Origin: Streptomyces minutiscleroticus
GTDB taxonomy: Bacteria > Actinomycetota > Actinomycetes > Streptomycetales > Streptomycetaceae
NCBI RefSeq assembly: GCF_014650875.1
Contig: NZ_BMVU01000004.1
Coordinates: forward strand, 280,376 to 344,375
DNA length: 64,000 bases
Direction: 5' to 3'
The notes below the pieces were generated by a model that saw nothing but the letters and a program-made list of their open reading frames with translations, had not been told where the DNA came from and ran no database searches. The translations under genes were made by a program, and so were the position numbers. This document shows, one piece after another, positions 16,954 through 26,767 of this stretch (position 1 is the first letter of the stretch; the number at the start of each line of letters is the position of its first letter).

Positions 16954-17649
16954 ATGGCACCCGACCGGCACCCCGACCACGACGCCCTGCGCGAGCGCTG
17001 GGCCGCCGCCCTGCGCGCGGCCCGCGGCGCGTCCGCCCCCTCGCCCGGGACGCCGGCGCCCGACCCCGCGCCGTACGCCGACAACCTGCTCAAGCGCTGG
17101 TCGGAGCCGCAGCGCCGCTACCACACCGTCGAGCACCTCAGCGCGGTCCTCGACCACGTCGACACCCTCGCGGCACACGCCGGCGACCCGGACGTCGTCC
17201 GGCTCGCCGCATGGTTCCACGACGCGGTGTACCTGCCGGAGCGGTCCACGAACGAGGAGCGCTCGGCCCGCCTCGCCGAACGCGCCCTGCCCGAGGCCGG
17301 GGTGCCGCCGCGGAGGACGGCCGAGGTCGCCCGCCTGGTCCGGCTCACCGTCACCCACGACCCGGCGGACGACGACCGCGACGGGCAGGTGCTGTGCGAC
17401 GCCGACCTGGCGGTCCTGGCGGCGGACGCGGAGACGTACGCGCGGTACGCGGCCGCCGTCCGCGAGGAGTACGCCTTCGTGCCCGACGACGCCTTCCGGC
17501 GGGGCCGCGCCGACGTCCTGCGGCAGCTGCTCGGCCTGCCCCGGCTCTTCCGCACCCCGCACGGGGCGGCCGCGTGGGAGGAGCCGGCCCGCCGCAACCT
17601 CGCCCGGGAGCTGGCGGAGCTGACGGGACCCGCGGCCCCGGCCGGCTGA
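16954..17649 (+). CDS. HD-domain metal-dependent phosphohydrolase
   Basis: A 231-residue predicted metal-dependent hydrolase. The HD-type ligands are seen in YHTVEHL (about residue 52), the HD pair in AAWFHDAVY (about residue 88), and CDADLAVLA. RSTNEERSA follows the HD motif, as in the proteins annotated predicted metal-dependent HD superfamily phosphohydrolase. Substrate unknown. ATG at 16954 follows GACAAT by seven bases, suggesting a leaderless transcript; ATG at 16945 is the alternative. Confidence 0.85.
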   Translation: MAPDRHPDHDALRERWAAALRAARGASAPSPGTPAPDPAPYADNLLKRWSEPQRRYHTVEHLSAVLDHVDTLAAHAGDPDVVRLAAWFHDAVYLPERSTNEERSARLAERALPEAGVPPRRTAEVARLVRLTVTHDPADDDRDGQVLCDADLAVLAADAETYARYAAAVREEYAFVPDDAFRRGRADVLRQLLGLPRLFRTPHGAAAWEEPARRNLARELAELTGPAAPAG

Positions 17650-17725
17650 GCCACGCCTTCGCGCGGCGGGCCCGGCACCCGGTGAATCCCGGCCGCGCCG
17701 GAGGCCGATCACCTATCCTCGCCGC

Positions 17726-18799
17726 ATGCGGACCATGGGCGGGGACCAGGTGGAGGAAGCCGTCGCGGGCGCCGTGGCGCTGCTGCGGCCCGTGACCGGG
17801 GAGGACTGGGGCGTCCGCGCGGGACGGCTGGAGTGGACCTGCCGGCGGACCGCCGAGCACATCGCGTCGGAACTCATCGGCTACGCCGGGCAGCTGGCGG
17901 GGCGCGCGACCGAGGCGTACCTCCCCTTCGGCATCGCCCTGGCGGACGGCACCGGCAACGACGACGTCCTGGACGTGGTGGAGGCCGCCGGCGCGCTGCT
18001 CGCCGCCGCCGTCCGCACCACGCCGCGCGAGGTCCGCGCCTACCACCCGGCCCCCTTCCGGAGCGCGGGCCGCGAGGGCTTCGCCGCGATGGGCGTCACC
18101 GAGGCGCTGCTGCACACGCACGACATCGCCGTGGGGCTCGGTCTGGCGTACACGCCCCCGGAGCGGCTGTGCGAGGACGTGCTCACCCATATCTTCCCGC
18201 AGGTGCGGCCGGGGCCCGGGCACTGGCGGACGCTGCTGTGGGCGACGGGCCGCGGCGACCTGCCGGGCCGCCCGTCGGCCGACGGCTGGCGCTGGCACAA
18301 CAACCTCGTGATCCGCGCGGAGCGGCTGACGCTCCAGGGCGTCACGCCCGCAGCCGCCGCCGACCTGCACACGGGCGGCACGGGCGGCTTCGACTGGCTC
18401 GGCGGCGCGCCCTACGAGGGCACGCAGTTCGCCGCCGGGATGCTCCTCAAGGCGTACGAGACCGGGGTGCACCGGCCGGAGTTCGGGATGTTCGCGCTGG
18501 TGCGCGAGGAGGACGGCCGGGCGGTCGGCGGCATGGGCTTCCACGGCGCCCCGGACGAGGAGGGCCGCGCCGAGGTCGGCTACGACCTGGTGGAGGAGGC
18601 CCGCGGCAACGGCTACGCGACCGAGGCGCTGCGCGCGCTGTCCGACCGGGCGCTCGCCCGCGACGACGTGCGCACGCTCTTCGCGACCGTCGACCGGGAC
18701 AACCTCCCCTCCCAGGGCGTGCTCTCCCGCGCGGGCTTCCACCGCCTCGCCGAGGAGGACGACGAGGTACGGCAGTACGCGTACGAACGCCACCGCTGA
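17726..18799 (+). CDS. MDMPI/DinB-GNAT acetyltransferase fusion
   Basis: A 357-residue two-domain protein. Residues 1-235 form a DinB-type four-helix bundle like the mycothiol-dependent maleylpyruvate isomerase N domain (RRTAEHIASEL and LLHTHDIAVG carry the His metal ligands). Residues about 245-357 are a GNAT N-acetyltransferase domain with the acetyl-CoA loop region EEARGNGYATEAL. The pairing suggests a mycothiol- or thiol-linked acetylation, but the substrate is not deducible. ATG at 17726 lies six bases after TATCCT, a leaderless pattern. It ends 22 bases before the convergent DUF4031 gene. Confidence 0.85.
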   Translation: MRTMGGDQVEEAVAGAVALLRPVTGEDWGVRAGRLEWTCRRTAEHIASELIGYAGQLAGRATEAYLPFGIALADGTGNDDVLDVVEAAGALLAAAVRTTPREVRAYHPAPFRSAGREGFAAMGVTEALLHTHDIAVGLGLAYTPPERLCEDVLTHIFPQVRPGPGHWRTLLWATGRGDLPGRPSADGWRWHNNLVIRAERLTLQGVTPAAAADLHTGGTGGFDWLGGAPYEGTQFAAGMLLKAYETGVHRPEFGMFALVREEDGRAVGGMGFHGAPDEEGRAEVGYDLVEEARGNGYATEALRALSDRALARDDVRTLFATVDRDNLPSQGVLSRAGFHRLAEEDDEVRQYAYERHR

Positions 18800-18821
18800 G
18801 CCGGACGGCGTCCGGCGCCGC

Positions 18822-19106
18822 TCACCCCCCGGCCGTCCGGCCCGCCCCGCGGTGCTTCGGCCGGCGCAGCCCCGCCTCCGTGAGCCTGCGCAGCAGCTCC
18901 TTGCTGCCGACCTCCACCGCGCCCGCGCCGACCGCGTCCGCGTACCGGTGCGAGGGGAGGTCGTAGTGGTCGCGCTCGAAGGCCCGCCGGGGCACTCCGA
19001 GTTCCGCGGCGAACGCGTGCAGCTCCTCGTACGAGACGTCGCTGACCAGGTGGGACCACATGCGGCCGTGTCCCGGCCAGGTGGGCGGGTCGATGTAGAG
19101 GGTCAC
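18822..19106 (-). CDS. DUF4031 domain protein
   Basis: A 94-residue protein with the short family signature TLYIDPPTWPGHGRMWSHLVSD at the N-terminus, then ELHAFAAELGVPRRAFERDHYDLP. The conserved Asp, His and Tyr residues suggest a small enzyme or nucleic-acid-binding fold, but no function is known. GTG at 19106 overlaps the stop of the upstream gene as GTGA, so the two are translationally coupled. The Arg/Gly-rich open frame upstream of this GTG is a shadow of the neighbour. Confidence 0.82.
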   Translation of the reverse strand: MTLYIDPPTWPGHGRMWSHLVSDVSYEELHAFAAELGVPRRAFERDHYDLPSHRYADAVGAGAVEVGSKELLRRLTEAGLRRPKHRGAGRTAGG

Positions 19107-19507
19107 GACGCGGCGGCCCCGCCCGCCGGGCCCCCGCCGGCCGAGCCCAGCGAGCCGACCGCCGCGACCTGCACCCCCGCCTTGTGGCACACCCAGTGCG
19201 GGTCGGGGCCCAGTTCCGGCTCCACCTCCAGGGCGTGCGGGTCGCCGCTGCCGCACACGGGGCACAGCGGCCACCGCCCGTACCGTTCCAGCAGTGCGTC
19301 CTGGACGTCCTGGGCGACCAGCCCGGCCACGTAGTCGGCGCCCTGCGGCCACTGCTCGACCCACCAGCGCCGCTGTGCGACCGACTCCTCGACGAGGGAG
19401 ACGATGTCCGCCTCGGCCACCTGGCCCGCGACGAGGTCGGCGAGCACGAGGGCGCGCGCCGCGTGCAGCGCCTGTTCCAGGGGGCTGATGGGGGGAGTGG
19501 CGTCCAT
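19103..19507 (-). CDS. Conserved hypothetical protein with zinc-ribbon-like motif
   Basis: A 134-residue protein of unknown function. The N-terminal two thirds are helical (LEQALHAARALVLADLVAGQVAEADIVSLVEESVAQ). The C-terminal part has CPVCG followed by HWVCHKAG, arranged like a small metal-binding ribbon. ATG at 19507 follows CACAAT by six bases, so the mRNA may be leaderless; the frame continues upstream but overlaps the regulatory region of the divergent murR-like gene. Coupled to the DUF4031 gene. Confidence 0.75.
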   Translation of the reverse strand: MDATPPISPLEQALHAARALVLADLVAGQVAEADIVSLVEESVAQRRWWVEQWPQGADYVAGLVAQDVQDALLERYGRWPLCPVCGSGDPHALEVEPELGPDPHWVCHKAGVQVAAVGSLGSAGGGPAGGAAAS

Positions 19508-19632
19508 GACACCATTGTGCGCCCCCGGGACGGCCCGGCGCGGGCCGCGCCCCCGGCCCCGCTCGCCGGCCGTCGCGCCCCCTGTTTCCGGGCCGTCACG
19601 TTCTCCGCCGGACCCTTGACCGCCCCCGCGTA

Positions 19633-19678
19633 CGAAAATATCTTTCACCCGTGACCCATGACGTGAAGGAAATTTTCG
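19633..19678. promoter_or_regulatory. Inverted-repeat operator at the murR-like gene start
   Basis: Two 16-base arms, CGAAAATATCTTTCAC (19633-19648) and GTGAAGGAAATTTTCG (19663-19678), are complementary at 14 of 16 positions around a 14-base spacer. The spacer contains the GTG start at 19651. The AT-rich arms stand out in this high-GC DNA. MurR/RpiR regulators bind sites with GAAA and TTTC halves, so autoregulation of the murQ cluster is the likely role. Confidence 0.7.
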
Positions 19679-20580
19679 CGGGTGACGCTCCCCCCGCCCC
19701 GGCCGCCCTCGCGGCCAAGGTGCGGACGCTCGCCCCGTCGATGACCCGCTCCATGCAGCGGGTCGCCGAGGCCGTCGCCGGTGACCCGGCCGGCTGCGCG
19801 GCCCTCACGGTCACCGGCCTGGCCGAGCTCACCGGCACCAGCGAGGCCACGGTGGTCCGCACCGCCCGCCTCCTCGGCTACCCCGGCTACCGCGACCTGC
19901 GGCTGGCCCTCGCCGGCCTCGCCGCCCAGCAGCAGTCCGGCAGAGCGCCCGCCGTCACCGCCGACATAGCCGTCGACGACCCGCTCCCCGACGTCGTCGC
20001 CAAGCTCGCCTACGACGAGCAGCAGACCCTGGCCGACACCGCCGCCGCCCTGGACACCGTGCAGCTCGGCGCCGCCGTCACCGCGCTCGCCGCCGCCCGG
20101 CGCGTGGACGTCTACGGCGTCGGCGCCTCCGGCCTGGTCGCCCAGGACCTCACCCAGAAGCTGCTGCGCATCGGCATCGTCTCCCACGCGCACAGCGACC
20201 CCCACCTCGCCGTCACCAACGCCGTGCAGCTGCGCGCCAAGGACGTGGCGATCGCCATCACCCACTCCGGTTCGACGGGCGACGTCATCGAACCGCTGCG
20301 CGTAGCCTTCGAGCACGGCGCGACCACGGTCGCGATCACCGGCCGCCCCGACGGCCCCGTCGCGCAGTACGCCGACCACGTCCTGACCACCTCCACCGCC
20401 CGCGAGAGCGAGCTGCGCCCCGCCGCGATGTCCTCCCGCACGAGCCAACTGCTCGTCGTGGACTGCCTGTTCGTAGGCGTGGCGCAGCGCACGTACGAGA
20501 CGGCGGCGCCCGCCCTGTCCGCCTCGTACGAGGCGCTGGCGCACCGCCACAGCCCGCGCGGCGGCGGCGCCGCGCGCTGA
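19651..20580 (+). CDS. MurR/RpiR family transcriptional regulator
   Basis: A 309-residue regulator with an N-terminal RpiR helix-turn-helix (residues about 25-90: RSMQRVAEAV, LAELTGTSEATVVRTARLLGYPGYRDLRLAL) and a C-terminal SIS sugar-phosphate-binding domain (VYGVGASGLVAQDL, ITHSGSTGDV). It lies directly before murQ and a PTS permease, so the expected effector is N-acetylmuramic acid 6-phosphate or a related amino-sugar phosphate. GTG at 19651 falls within the inverted-repeat operator, consistent with autorepression. Confidence 0.9.
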   Translation: MTHDVKEIFAGDAPPAPAALAAKVRTLAPSMTRSMQRVAEAVAGDPAGCAALTVTGLAELTGTSEATVVRTARLLGYPGYRDLRLALAGLAAQQQSGRAPAVTADIAVDDPLPDVVAKLAYDEQQTLADTAAALDTVQLGAAVTALAAARRVDVYGVGASGLVAQDLTQKLLRIGIVSHAHSDPHLAVTNAVQLRAKDVAIAITHSGSTGDVIEPLRVAFEHGATTVAITGRPDGPVAQYADHVLTTSTARESELRPAAMSSRTSQLLVVDCLFVGVAQRTYETAAPALSASYEALAHRHSPRGGGAAR

Positions 20581-20761
20581 CCGCCCGCCACCACGCCGTA
20601 CGCCATCCGCCACCGCTCCGTACGCCACCCGCCCCCGTCAGCAGCCCTCCGTCACCCGTGGACCCGGCCCGCGTCCACGCACCGCTCCGGCGCCCGGCGT
20701 CCGACGCCCGGAACCGGAGCACACGCAGCAGCACGGACCGCACGGAAAGAGCCGCCCCGCC

Positions 20762-21718
20762 ATGACATCGACCGCCGACGCCTCCTCCCCCGACGCCTCC
20801 GCCCACCGCGACCTCCGCGCCCAGCTGGAGACCCTGACCACCGAGGCGTTCCGCCCCGAGCTCGCCGAGATCGACCGGCTGTCCACCCGGGAGATCGCCG
20901 AGATCATGAACGGCGAGGACGCCACCGTCCCGGCCGCCGTCGCGGCCCGGCTCCCGCAGATCGCCGCCGCCATCGACGCCACCGCCGAGCGCATGGCCCG
21001 CGGCGGCCGCCTGGTCTACGCGGGCGCCGGCACCGCGGGCCGCCTCGGCGTGCTCGACGCGTCCGAGTGCCCGCCCACCTTCAACACCGACCCCTCCGAG
21101 GTCGTCGGCCTGATCGCGGGCGGCCCCGACGCCATGGTCACCTCGGTCGAGGGCGCCGAGGACTCCGCGGAGCTGGCGGCCGCGGACCTGGACCGGCTGG
21201 GCATCGGCCCGGACGACGTGGTGGTCGGCGTCTCGGCCTCGGGCCGCACGCCGTACGCGGTCGGCGCCGTGGAGCACGCCCGCGCGGCCGGCGCCCTCAC
21301 CATCGGCCTGTCCTGCAACGCCGGCAGCGCCCTCGCGGCCGCGGCCGACCACGGCATCGAGGTCGTCGTGGGCCCCGAGCTGCTCACCGGCTCCACCCGC
21401 CTGAAGGCGGGCACGGCCCAGAAGCTCGTCCTGAACATGCTGTCGACGGTCACGATGATCCGCCTCGGCAAGACGTACGGGAACCTGATGGTCGACGTAC
21501 GGGCCTCGAACGACAAGCTCAGGGCGCGTTCCCGGCGCATCGTGGCCCTCGCCACCGGCGCCTGCGACGACGAGATCGAGGCGGCCCTGGAGGCGACCGG
21601 CGGCGAGGTGAAGAACGCGATCCTCGTCGTCCTCGGCGGCGTGGACGGCCCCACCGCCGCCGATCTGCTGGCCGCCTCCCGCGGCCATCTCCGCGCGGCC
21701 CTCGACCGCACCCGCTGA
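20762..21718 (+). CDS. murQ: N-acetylmuramic acid 6-phosphate etherase
   Basis: A 318-residue SIS-domain lyase that cleaves the lactyl ether of MurNAc-6-phosphate to give GlcNAc-6-phosphate and D-lactate in cell-wall recycling. Family hallmarks are DRLSTREIAEIMNGED, VYAGAGTAGRLGVLDASECPPTF (about residues 85-107), the ASGRTPY loop and GSTRLKAGTAQKLVLNM. Length fits MurQ. The product feeds NagA, encoded 14 kb away. It lies between the RpiR regulator and the PTS permease, all on the same strand. Confidence 0.95.
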   Translation: MTSTADASSPDASAHRDLRAQLETLTTEAFRPELAEIDRLSTREIAEIMNGEDATVPAAVAARLPQIAAAIDATAERMARGGRLVYAGAGTAGRLGVLDASECPPTFNTDPSEVVGLIAGGPDAMVTSVEGAEDSAELAAADLDRLGIGPDDVVVGVSASGRTPYAVGAVEHARAAGALTIGLSCNAGSALAAAADHGIEVVVGPELLTGSTRLKAGTAQKLVLNMLSTVTMIRLGKTYGNLMVDVRASNDKLRARSRRIVALATGACDDEIEAALEATGGEVKNAILVVLGGVDGPTAADLLAASRGHLRAALDRTR

Positions 21719-21890
21719 CCCGGCCCCCACCGCCGGCCTCGTCCTCCCGGTACTCCCCCGTTCTCCGTCCCCCTGTCCCCTTCCCTCTGCCCCTCCCGCG
21801 TCCCGGGCCTCCTCCGGTACGCCCGATCACGTACGGAACATCCAGGTAAGACCCTTACATCCACCCCCCTCCCCACAGCAAGGCGCCCTC

Positions 21891-23438
21891 ATGAACGTCG
21901 AGCACCACAAGGTCGCCGCCGCGATCCTCCCCCTCGTCGGCGGCCCCTCGAACGTCACGTCCACCGCCCACTGCATGACCCGGCTGCGCCTCGGCCTGGC
22001 GGACCGCGGCCTCGTCGACGACGACGGCCTGAAGGCGCTGCCCGCGGTGCTGGGCGTGGTCGAGGACGGCGACACGTACCAGATCGTCCTCGGGCCCGGC
22101 GTGGTCGCGCGGGTCACGTCGGAGTTCGAGGCGCTGCTCGCGCGGGCGGCGGACGATCCGGAGGCGGAGGCAGGGACGGAGGCGGAGACGGCGCCCGCCA
22201 CCGCGTCCACCGCGCCCACCGCCGAGGAACTGGCCGCCCGCGGCGCCCGGTTGAGGGCGGCCCGCAAGCGGCGCAACGCCACGCCCGTCAAACTCCTCCT
22301 GCGCCGCGTGGCGAACATCTTCGTCCCGCTGATCCCCGCCCTGATCGGCTGCGGCGTCATCGCCGGTCTCAACGGCCTGCTGGTCAACGCCGGCTGGCTG
22401 CCCGGCCTCACCCCGGCCCTGGCCGCGATCTCCTCCGGCTTCATGTCCTTGATCGCCGTCTTCGTCGGCTTCAACACCGCCAAGGAGTTCGGCGGCACCC
22501 CGGTCCTGGGCGGCGCGGTCGCCGCGATCATCGTGTACGCCGGGGTCGCGAAGGTGACGGCGTTCGGCGTGACGCTCGCGCCGGGCCAGGGCGGCGTCCT
22601 GGGCGCGCTGGGCGCCGCGCTGCTGGCGGTGTACGTCGAGAAGTGGTGCCGCACCTGGGTGCCGGCCACGCTGGACGTGCTGGTGACGCCGACGCTGACG
22701 GTCCTGGTGTCCGGGCTGGCCACCCTCTTCGTCCTGATGTACGCGGCCGGCGAGGTGGCCGGCGCGATCGGCACGGCGGCGAACTGGCTGCTGTCCACGA
22801 CCGGCGCCTTCGCGGGCCTGGTCCTGGGCGGGCTGTTCCTGCCGCTGGTGATGCTGGGCCTGCACCAGGCGCTCATCCCGATCCACACCACCCTCATCGA
22901 GCAGGAGGGCTACACCTCCCTGCTGCCGGTCCTGGCGATGGCGGGCGCGGGCCAGGTGGGCGCGGCCCTGGCGGTGCTGGCCCGGCTGAGCCGGACCCAC
23001 TCCCTGCGCACCACCATCAGGTCCGCCCTCCCCGCCGGCCTGCTGGGCGTGGGCGAGCCCCTGATCTACGGCGTCTCGCTGCCGCTGGGGCGCCCGTTCG
23101 TCACGGCGTGCGCGGGCGGCGCGGCGGGCGGCGCCTTCGTGGGGCTGTTCTCGATGCTCGGCACGACGGTCGGCTCCACCGCCATCGGCCCCTCGGGCTG
23201 GGCCCTCTTCCCGCTCCTGCAGGGCACGCGGTCGCCGCTGCCCACGGTCCTGGTCTACGCGGGCGGCCTGCTCGTCGGCTACGCGGTGGGCTTCCTGGCC
23301 ACGTACTTCTTCGGCCTGACCGCGGACCAGCGCCGCGAACTGGGCGCCGAGGAGCCCGGCCCGGACGGAGCCCCCGCGGACGGCGCCCCCGCCGGCCCGC
23401 CGACCGGGCCCCTGCCCGCGCAGCAGCCGGCCACGTAG
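21891..23438 (+). CDS. PTS EIIBC permease, likely MurNAc/amino sugar
   Basis: A 515-residue phosphotransferase-system permease. The EIIB domain (residues 1-85) carries the phosphorylatable Cys28 in STAHCMTRLRLGL. A charged Ala/Glu-rich linker leads to EIIC (residues about 125-490) with ten or so membrane helices and the signature GVGEPLIYGVSLPLGRP. The C-terminal tail is Pro/Gly/Ala-rich. There is no EIIA domain, so a separate EIIA (Crr-type) must supply phosphate. Downstream of murQ and under the same regulator, import of MurNAc is the best guess, though other N-acetylated sugars are possible. Confidence 0.88.
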   Translation: MNVEHHKVAAAILPLVGGPSNVTSTAHCMTRLRLGLADRGLVDDDGLKALPAVLGVVEDGDTYQIVLGPGVVARVTSEFEALLARAADDPEAEAGTEAETAPATASTAPTAEELAARGARLRAARKRRNATPVKLLLRRVANIFVPLIPALIGCGVIAGLNGLLVNAGWLPGLTPALAAISSGFMSLIAVFVGFNTAKEFGGTPVLGGAVAAIIVYAGVAKVTAFGVTLAPGQGGVLGALGAALLAVYVEKWCRTWVPATLDVLVTPTLTVLVSGLATLFVLMYAAGEVAGAIGTAANWLLSTTGAFAGLVLGGLFLPLVMLGLHQALIPIHTTLIEQEGYTSLLPVLAMAGAGQVGAALAVLARLSRTHSLRTTIRSALPAGLLGVGEPLIYGVSLPLGRPFVTACAGGAAGGAFVGLFSMLGTTVGSTAIGPSGWALFPLLQGTRSPLPTVLVYAGGLLVGYAVGFLATYFFGLTADQRRELGAEEPGPDGAPADGAPAGPPTGPLPAQQPAT

Positions 23439-23499
23439 CCCCGGCCCCGCACGCGCGGGCGGCGGGCGCCCCGGCAGCCCGAAGGCCGCAGGGGGAACG

Positions 23500-23568
23500 C
23501 CCCGGAAAGCGGACGTTCCGGGGAACGCCCGAGGGCGGCACCCCTCGAAAGAAGGGGTGCCGCCCTCG
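23500..23568. terminator. Bidirectional double-hairpin terminator
   Basis: Two hairpins lie between the convergent PTS and groEL2 genes. The first has an 8-bp stem (CCCCGGAA at 23500-23507 with TTCCGGGG at 23516-23523). The second has a perfect 16-bp stem (23530-23545 with 23553-23568) and a seven-base loop. The second is strong enough to stop transcription from both sides. Confidence 0.85.
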
Positions 23569-23625
23569 GAACGTCCTGGACGCGTCCGGTCCGCCGGGAC
23601 CGGCCGTCTCCGATCCGTCGCCGGA

Positions 23626-25395
<1,770 letters not shown>

Positions 25396-25414
25396 TCACC
25401 GACCCGGTCCTTCG

Positions 25415-25477
25415 TTGTCACTCTCACCTTCAGAGTGCTAACGCCAATAGTTAGCACTCGCCCCCCGAGAGTGCAAG
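25415..25477 (-). promoter_or_regulatory. groEL2 promoter with two CIRCE operators
   Basis: On the minus strand, CTTGCACTC-N9-GAGTGCTAA (25477-25451) and TTAGCACTC-N9-GAGTGACAA (25441-25415) are two CIRCE-type elements separated by nine bases. Each has one perfect and one slightly degenerate arm. The first overlaps a promoter: TTGCAC (25476-25471), a 17-base spacer, then TAACTA (25453-25448). HrcA repression is established for CIRCE; operator occupancy here is inferred. Confidence 0.92.
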
Positions 25478-25758
25478 GTGCGCCCGCGGGGCGGGCCCGC
25501 CGGAAGGCGGCTGCCGGGTGACGGGTGGACGCAGGGCGCGCCCGCGGAGCGGGCTCGTCGAGGGACGGTGACCGGTGACGGGCGGGCGCCGTGCGGCGGT
25601 GCGCGACCGGCGCACGGGGCGCACGTCTCCGGCGCGCCGGAGACTCCCGCGCCCCGCTCCGCCGCGGCCGGCACGCACTCGCGCCCGGACAGCCCGAAGG
25701 GCCCGTACCAGGAGGTACGAGCCCTTCGGGAAGAACGTCGCTGCAGTCAGTCGGCGCT
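25478..25758. other. Intergenic region between groEL2 promoter and csp
   Basis: A 281-base GC-rich stretch with no recognisable gene. It contains two partly similar blocks around 25517-25530 and 25567-25580 (GACGGGTGGACGC / GACGGGCGGGCGC) and, at its right end, the csp terminator hairpin. Confidence 0.5.
25691..25728 (-). terminator. Terminator of the csp gene
   Basis: CCCGAAGGGC at 25691-25700 pairs perfectly with GCCCTTCGGG at 25719-25728. An inner GTACC/GGTAC pairing leaves a four-base loop. It lies 31 bases after the csp stop codon on the minus strand. Confidence 0.85.
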
Positions 25759-25962
25759 TCAGCCGGCCACGCGGACCATGTCCGCCTGCGGTCCCTTCTG
25801 GCCCTGCGAGATCTCGAACTCGACCCGCTGGCCTTCCTCCAGGGTGCGGTAGCCGTCCATCTGGATCGCGCTGTAGTGGACGAATACATCCGCACCACCG
25901 TCGACCGCGATGAAGCCGTACCCCTTCTCCGCGTTGAACCACTTGACGGTGCCCTGAGCCAT
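25759..25962 (-). CDS. Cold-shock protein, CspA family
   Basis: A 67-residue single-domain cold-shock protein binding single-stranded RNA and DNA as an mRNA chaperone. RNP1 is KGYGFIAVD and RNP2 is DVFVHYSAI. Start ATG at 25962 ([14 protein letters not shown]) has GGGGAG seven bases upstream. It is a monocistronic gene with its own terminator and a leader of roughly 100 bases that includes a small hairpin, as often seen in cold-shock genes. Confidence 0.95.
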   Translation of the reverse strand: MAQGTVKWFNAEKGYGFIAVDGGADVFVHYSAIQMDGYRTLEEGQRVEFEISQGQKGPQADMVRVAG

Positions 25963-26318
25963 GCCTAACTCCCCTATTACTGGCCCTTGCACAGGACCGC
26001 ACTTCGCGGACCCGGGTCAGACCTCACCCCCCAACGGTTGGGGGTGTGCGCCGGAACGCGTCGACCGCGGCTGAATGTATCTGTCCAACTGCCCTCTGCA
26101 ACAGGTCAATCGGACGAGAATTCTGAGTACGCTCGATCCGGAATATGCGGAGAATTCGCGCAATGTCAGGGCAAGTCGGGCCACACGAAAGGCACTTAAG
26201 ACGCAAAAGCCCTACACACTTTGGCTACTTCCTGTCGGGCTCCGGGCGGGAACTGATGTGCGCGGGACAGGAAAGAAGAAGCAGGTTCCCCAACTGTACC
26301 GCGCTCAACCATGCAGAA
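25963..26318 (-). promoter_or_regulatory. csp leader and promoter region
   Basis: This less GC-rich stretch lies upstream of the csp gene. A candidate promoter on the minus strand is TTGCAG (26101-26096), 16 bases, then TACATT (26079-26074), which would give a leader of about 100 bases. The leader contains a 7-bp hairpin, CCCCCAA-CGG-TTGGGGG (around 26029-26045). The stretch 26080-26310 has local AT richness and no convincing coding frame. Confidence 0.5.
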
Positions 26319-26351
26319 TTGCCCCCTCCGCTTCTCTCGCGGAGGGGGCAA
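26319..26351 (-). terminator. Terminator of the sulfur-carrier gene
   Basis: A perfect 13-bp stem (TTGCCCCCTCCGC at 26319-26331 with its complement at 26339-26351) and a seven-base loop. It is positioned 43 bases after the stop codon of the MoaD/CysO-like gene, and on the minus strand the stem ends in AA. Confidence 0.85.
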
Positions 26352-26394
26352 TGAAGGTCACGCTCGGTGGCGGCCGGCGCGGCGGCCGCCGGGA

Positions 26395-26673
26395 TCAGCA
26401 GCCGCCGGCCACGGCGGGGATGATCGACACGCCCGCGCCGTCCGGCGTGGCGGTCTCCAGTCCCTGCTCGAAGCGGACGTCGTCGTCGTTCACGTAGACG
26501 TTGACGAAGCGGCGCAGCTTGCCCTGGTCGTCCAGGACGCGGGCGGCGATGCCCGTGTGGTTCTTCTCCAGGTCGGCGATGACGTCGGCGAGGGTCGCGC
26601 CCTCGGCGCTCACCTCGGCCTGTCCGCCGGTGTAGGTGCGCAGGATGGTGGGGATGCGGACGGTGACGCTCAT
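26395..26673 (-). CDS. MoaD/ThiS/CysO-family sulfur carrier ending Gly-Gly-Cys
   Basis: A 92-residue beta-grasp sulfur carrier. The sequence (VTVRIPTILRTYTGGQAEVSA, LRRFVNVYVNDDDVRF, AGVSIIPAVAGG) is very like mycobacterial CysO, the thiocarboxylate donor for cysteine synthesis by CysM. Such carriers normally end in Gly-Gly, which is adenylated and thiolated. Here a TGC codon precedes the stop, so the C-terminus is AVAGGC and the last Cys would need removal. ATG at 26673 has GAGGAG upstream. It lies directly downstream of thrC, separated by an inverted repeat. Confidence 0.9.
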   Translation of the reverse strand: MSVTVRIPTILRTYTGGQAEVSAEGATLADVIADLEKNHTGIAARVLDDQGKLRRFVNVYVNDDDVRFEQGLETATPDGAGVSIIPAVAGGC

Positions 26674-26703
26674 GGGGGTGTCTCCTCGGCTTCGCTGCTT
26701 CGC

Positions 26704-26738
26704 CCGGTGGCGCGGGCCGTCACGCACCACGCCACCGG
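26704..26738 (-). terminator. Inverted repeat between thrC and the sulfur carrier
   Basis: CCGGTGGCG (26704-26712) pairs with CGCCACCGG (26730-26738) around a 17-base loop. Placed between thrC and the carrier gene, it may partially stop or stabilise the transcript. Function inferred only. Confidence 0.5.
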
Positions 26739-26767
26739 CGGGGATTCCTTCGCTTCGCTTTACGCGA

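Noticed and set aside
26075..26497. Open frame in the less GC-rich region upstream of csp
   Set aside because: No third-position GC bias, crosses the sulfur-carrier terminator and the carrier gene on the other strand; best read as leader and promoter DNA.
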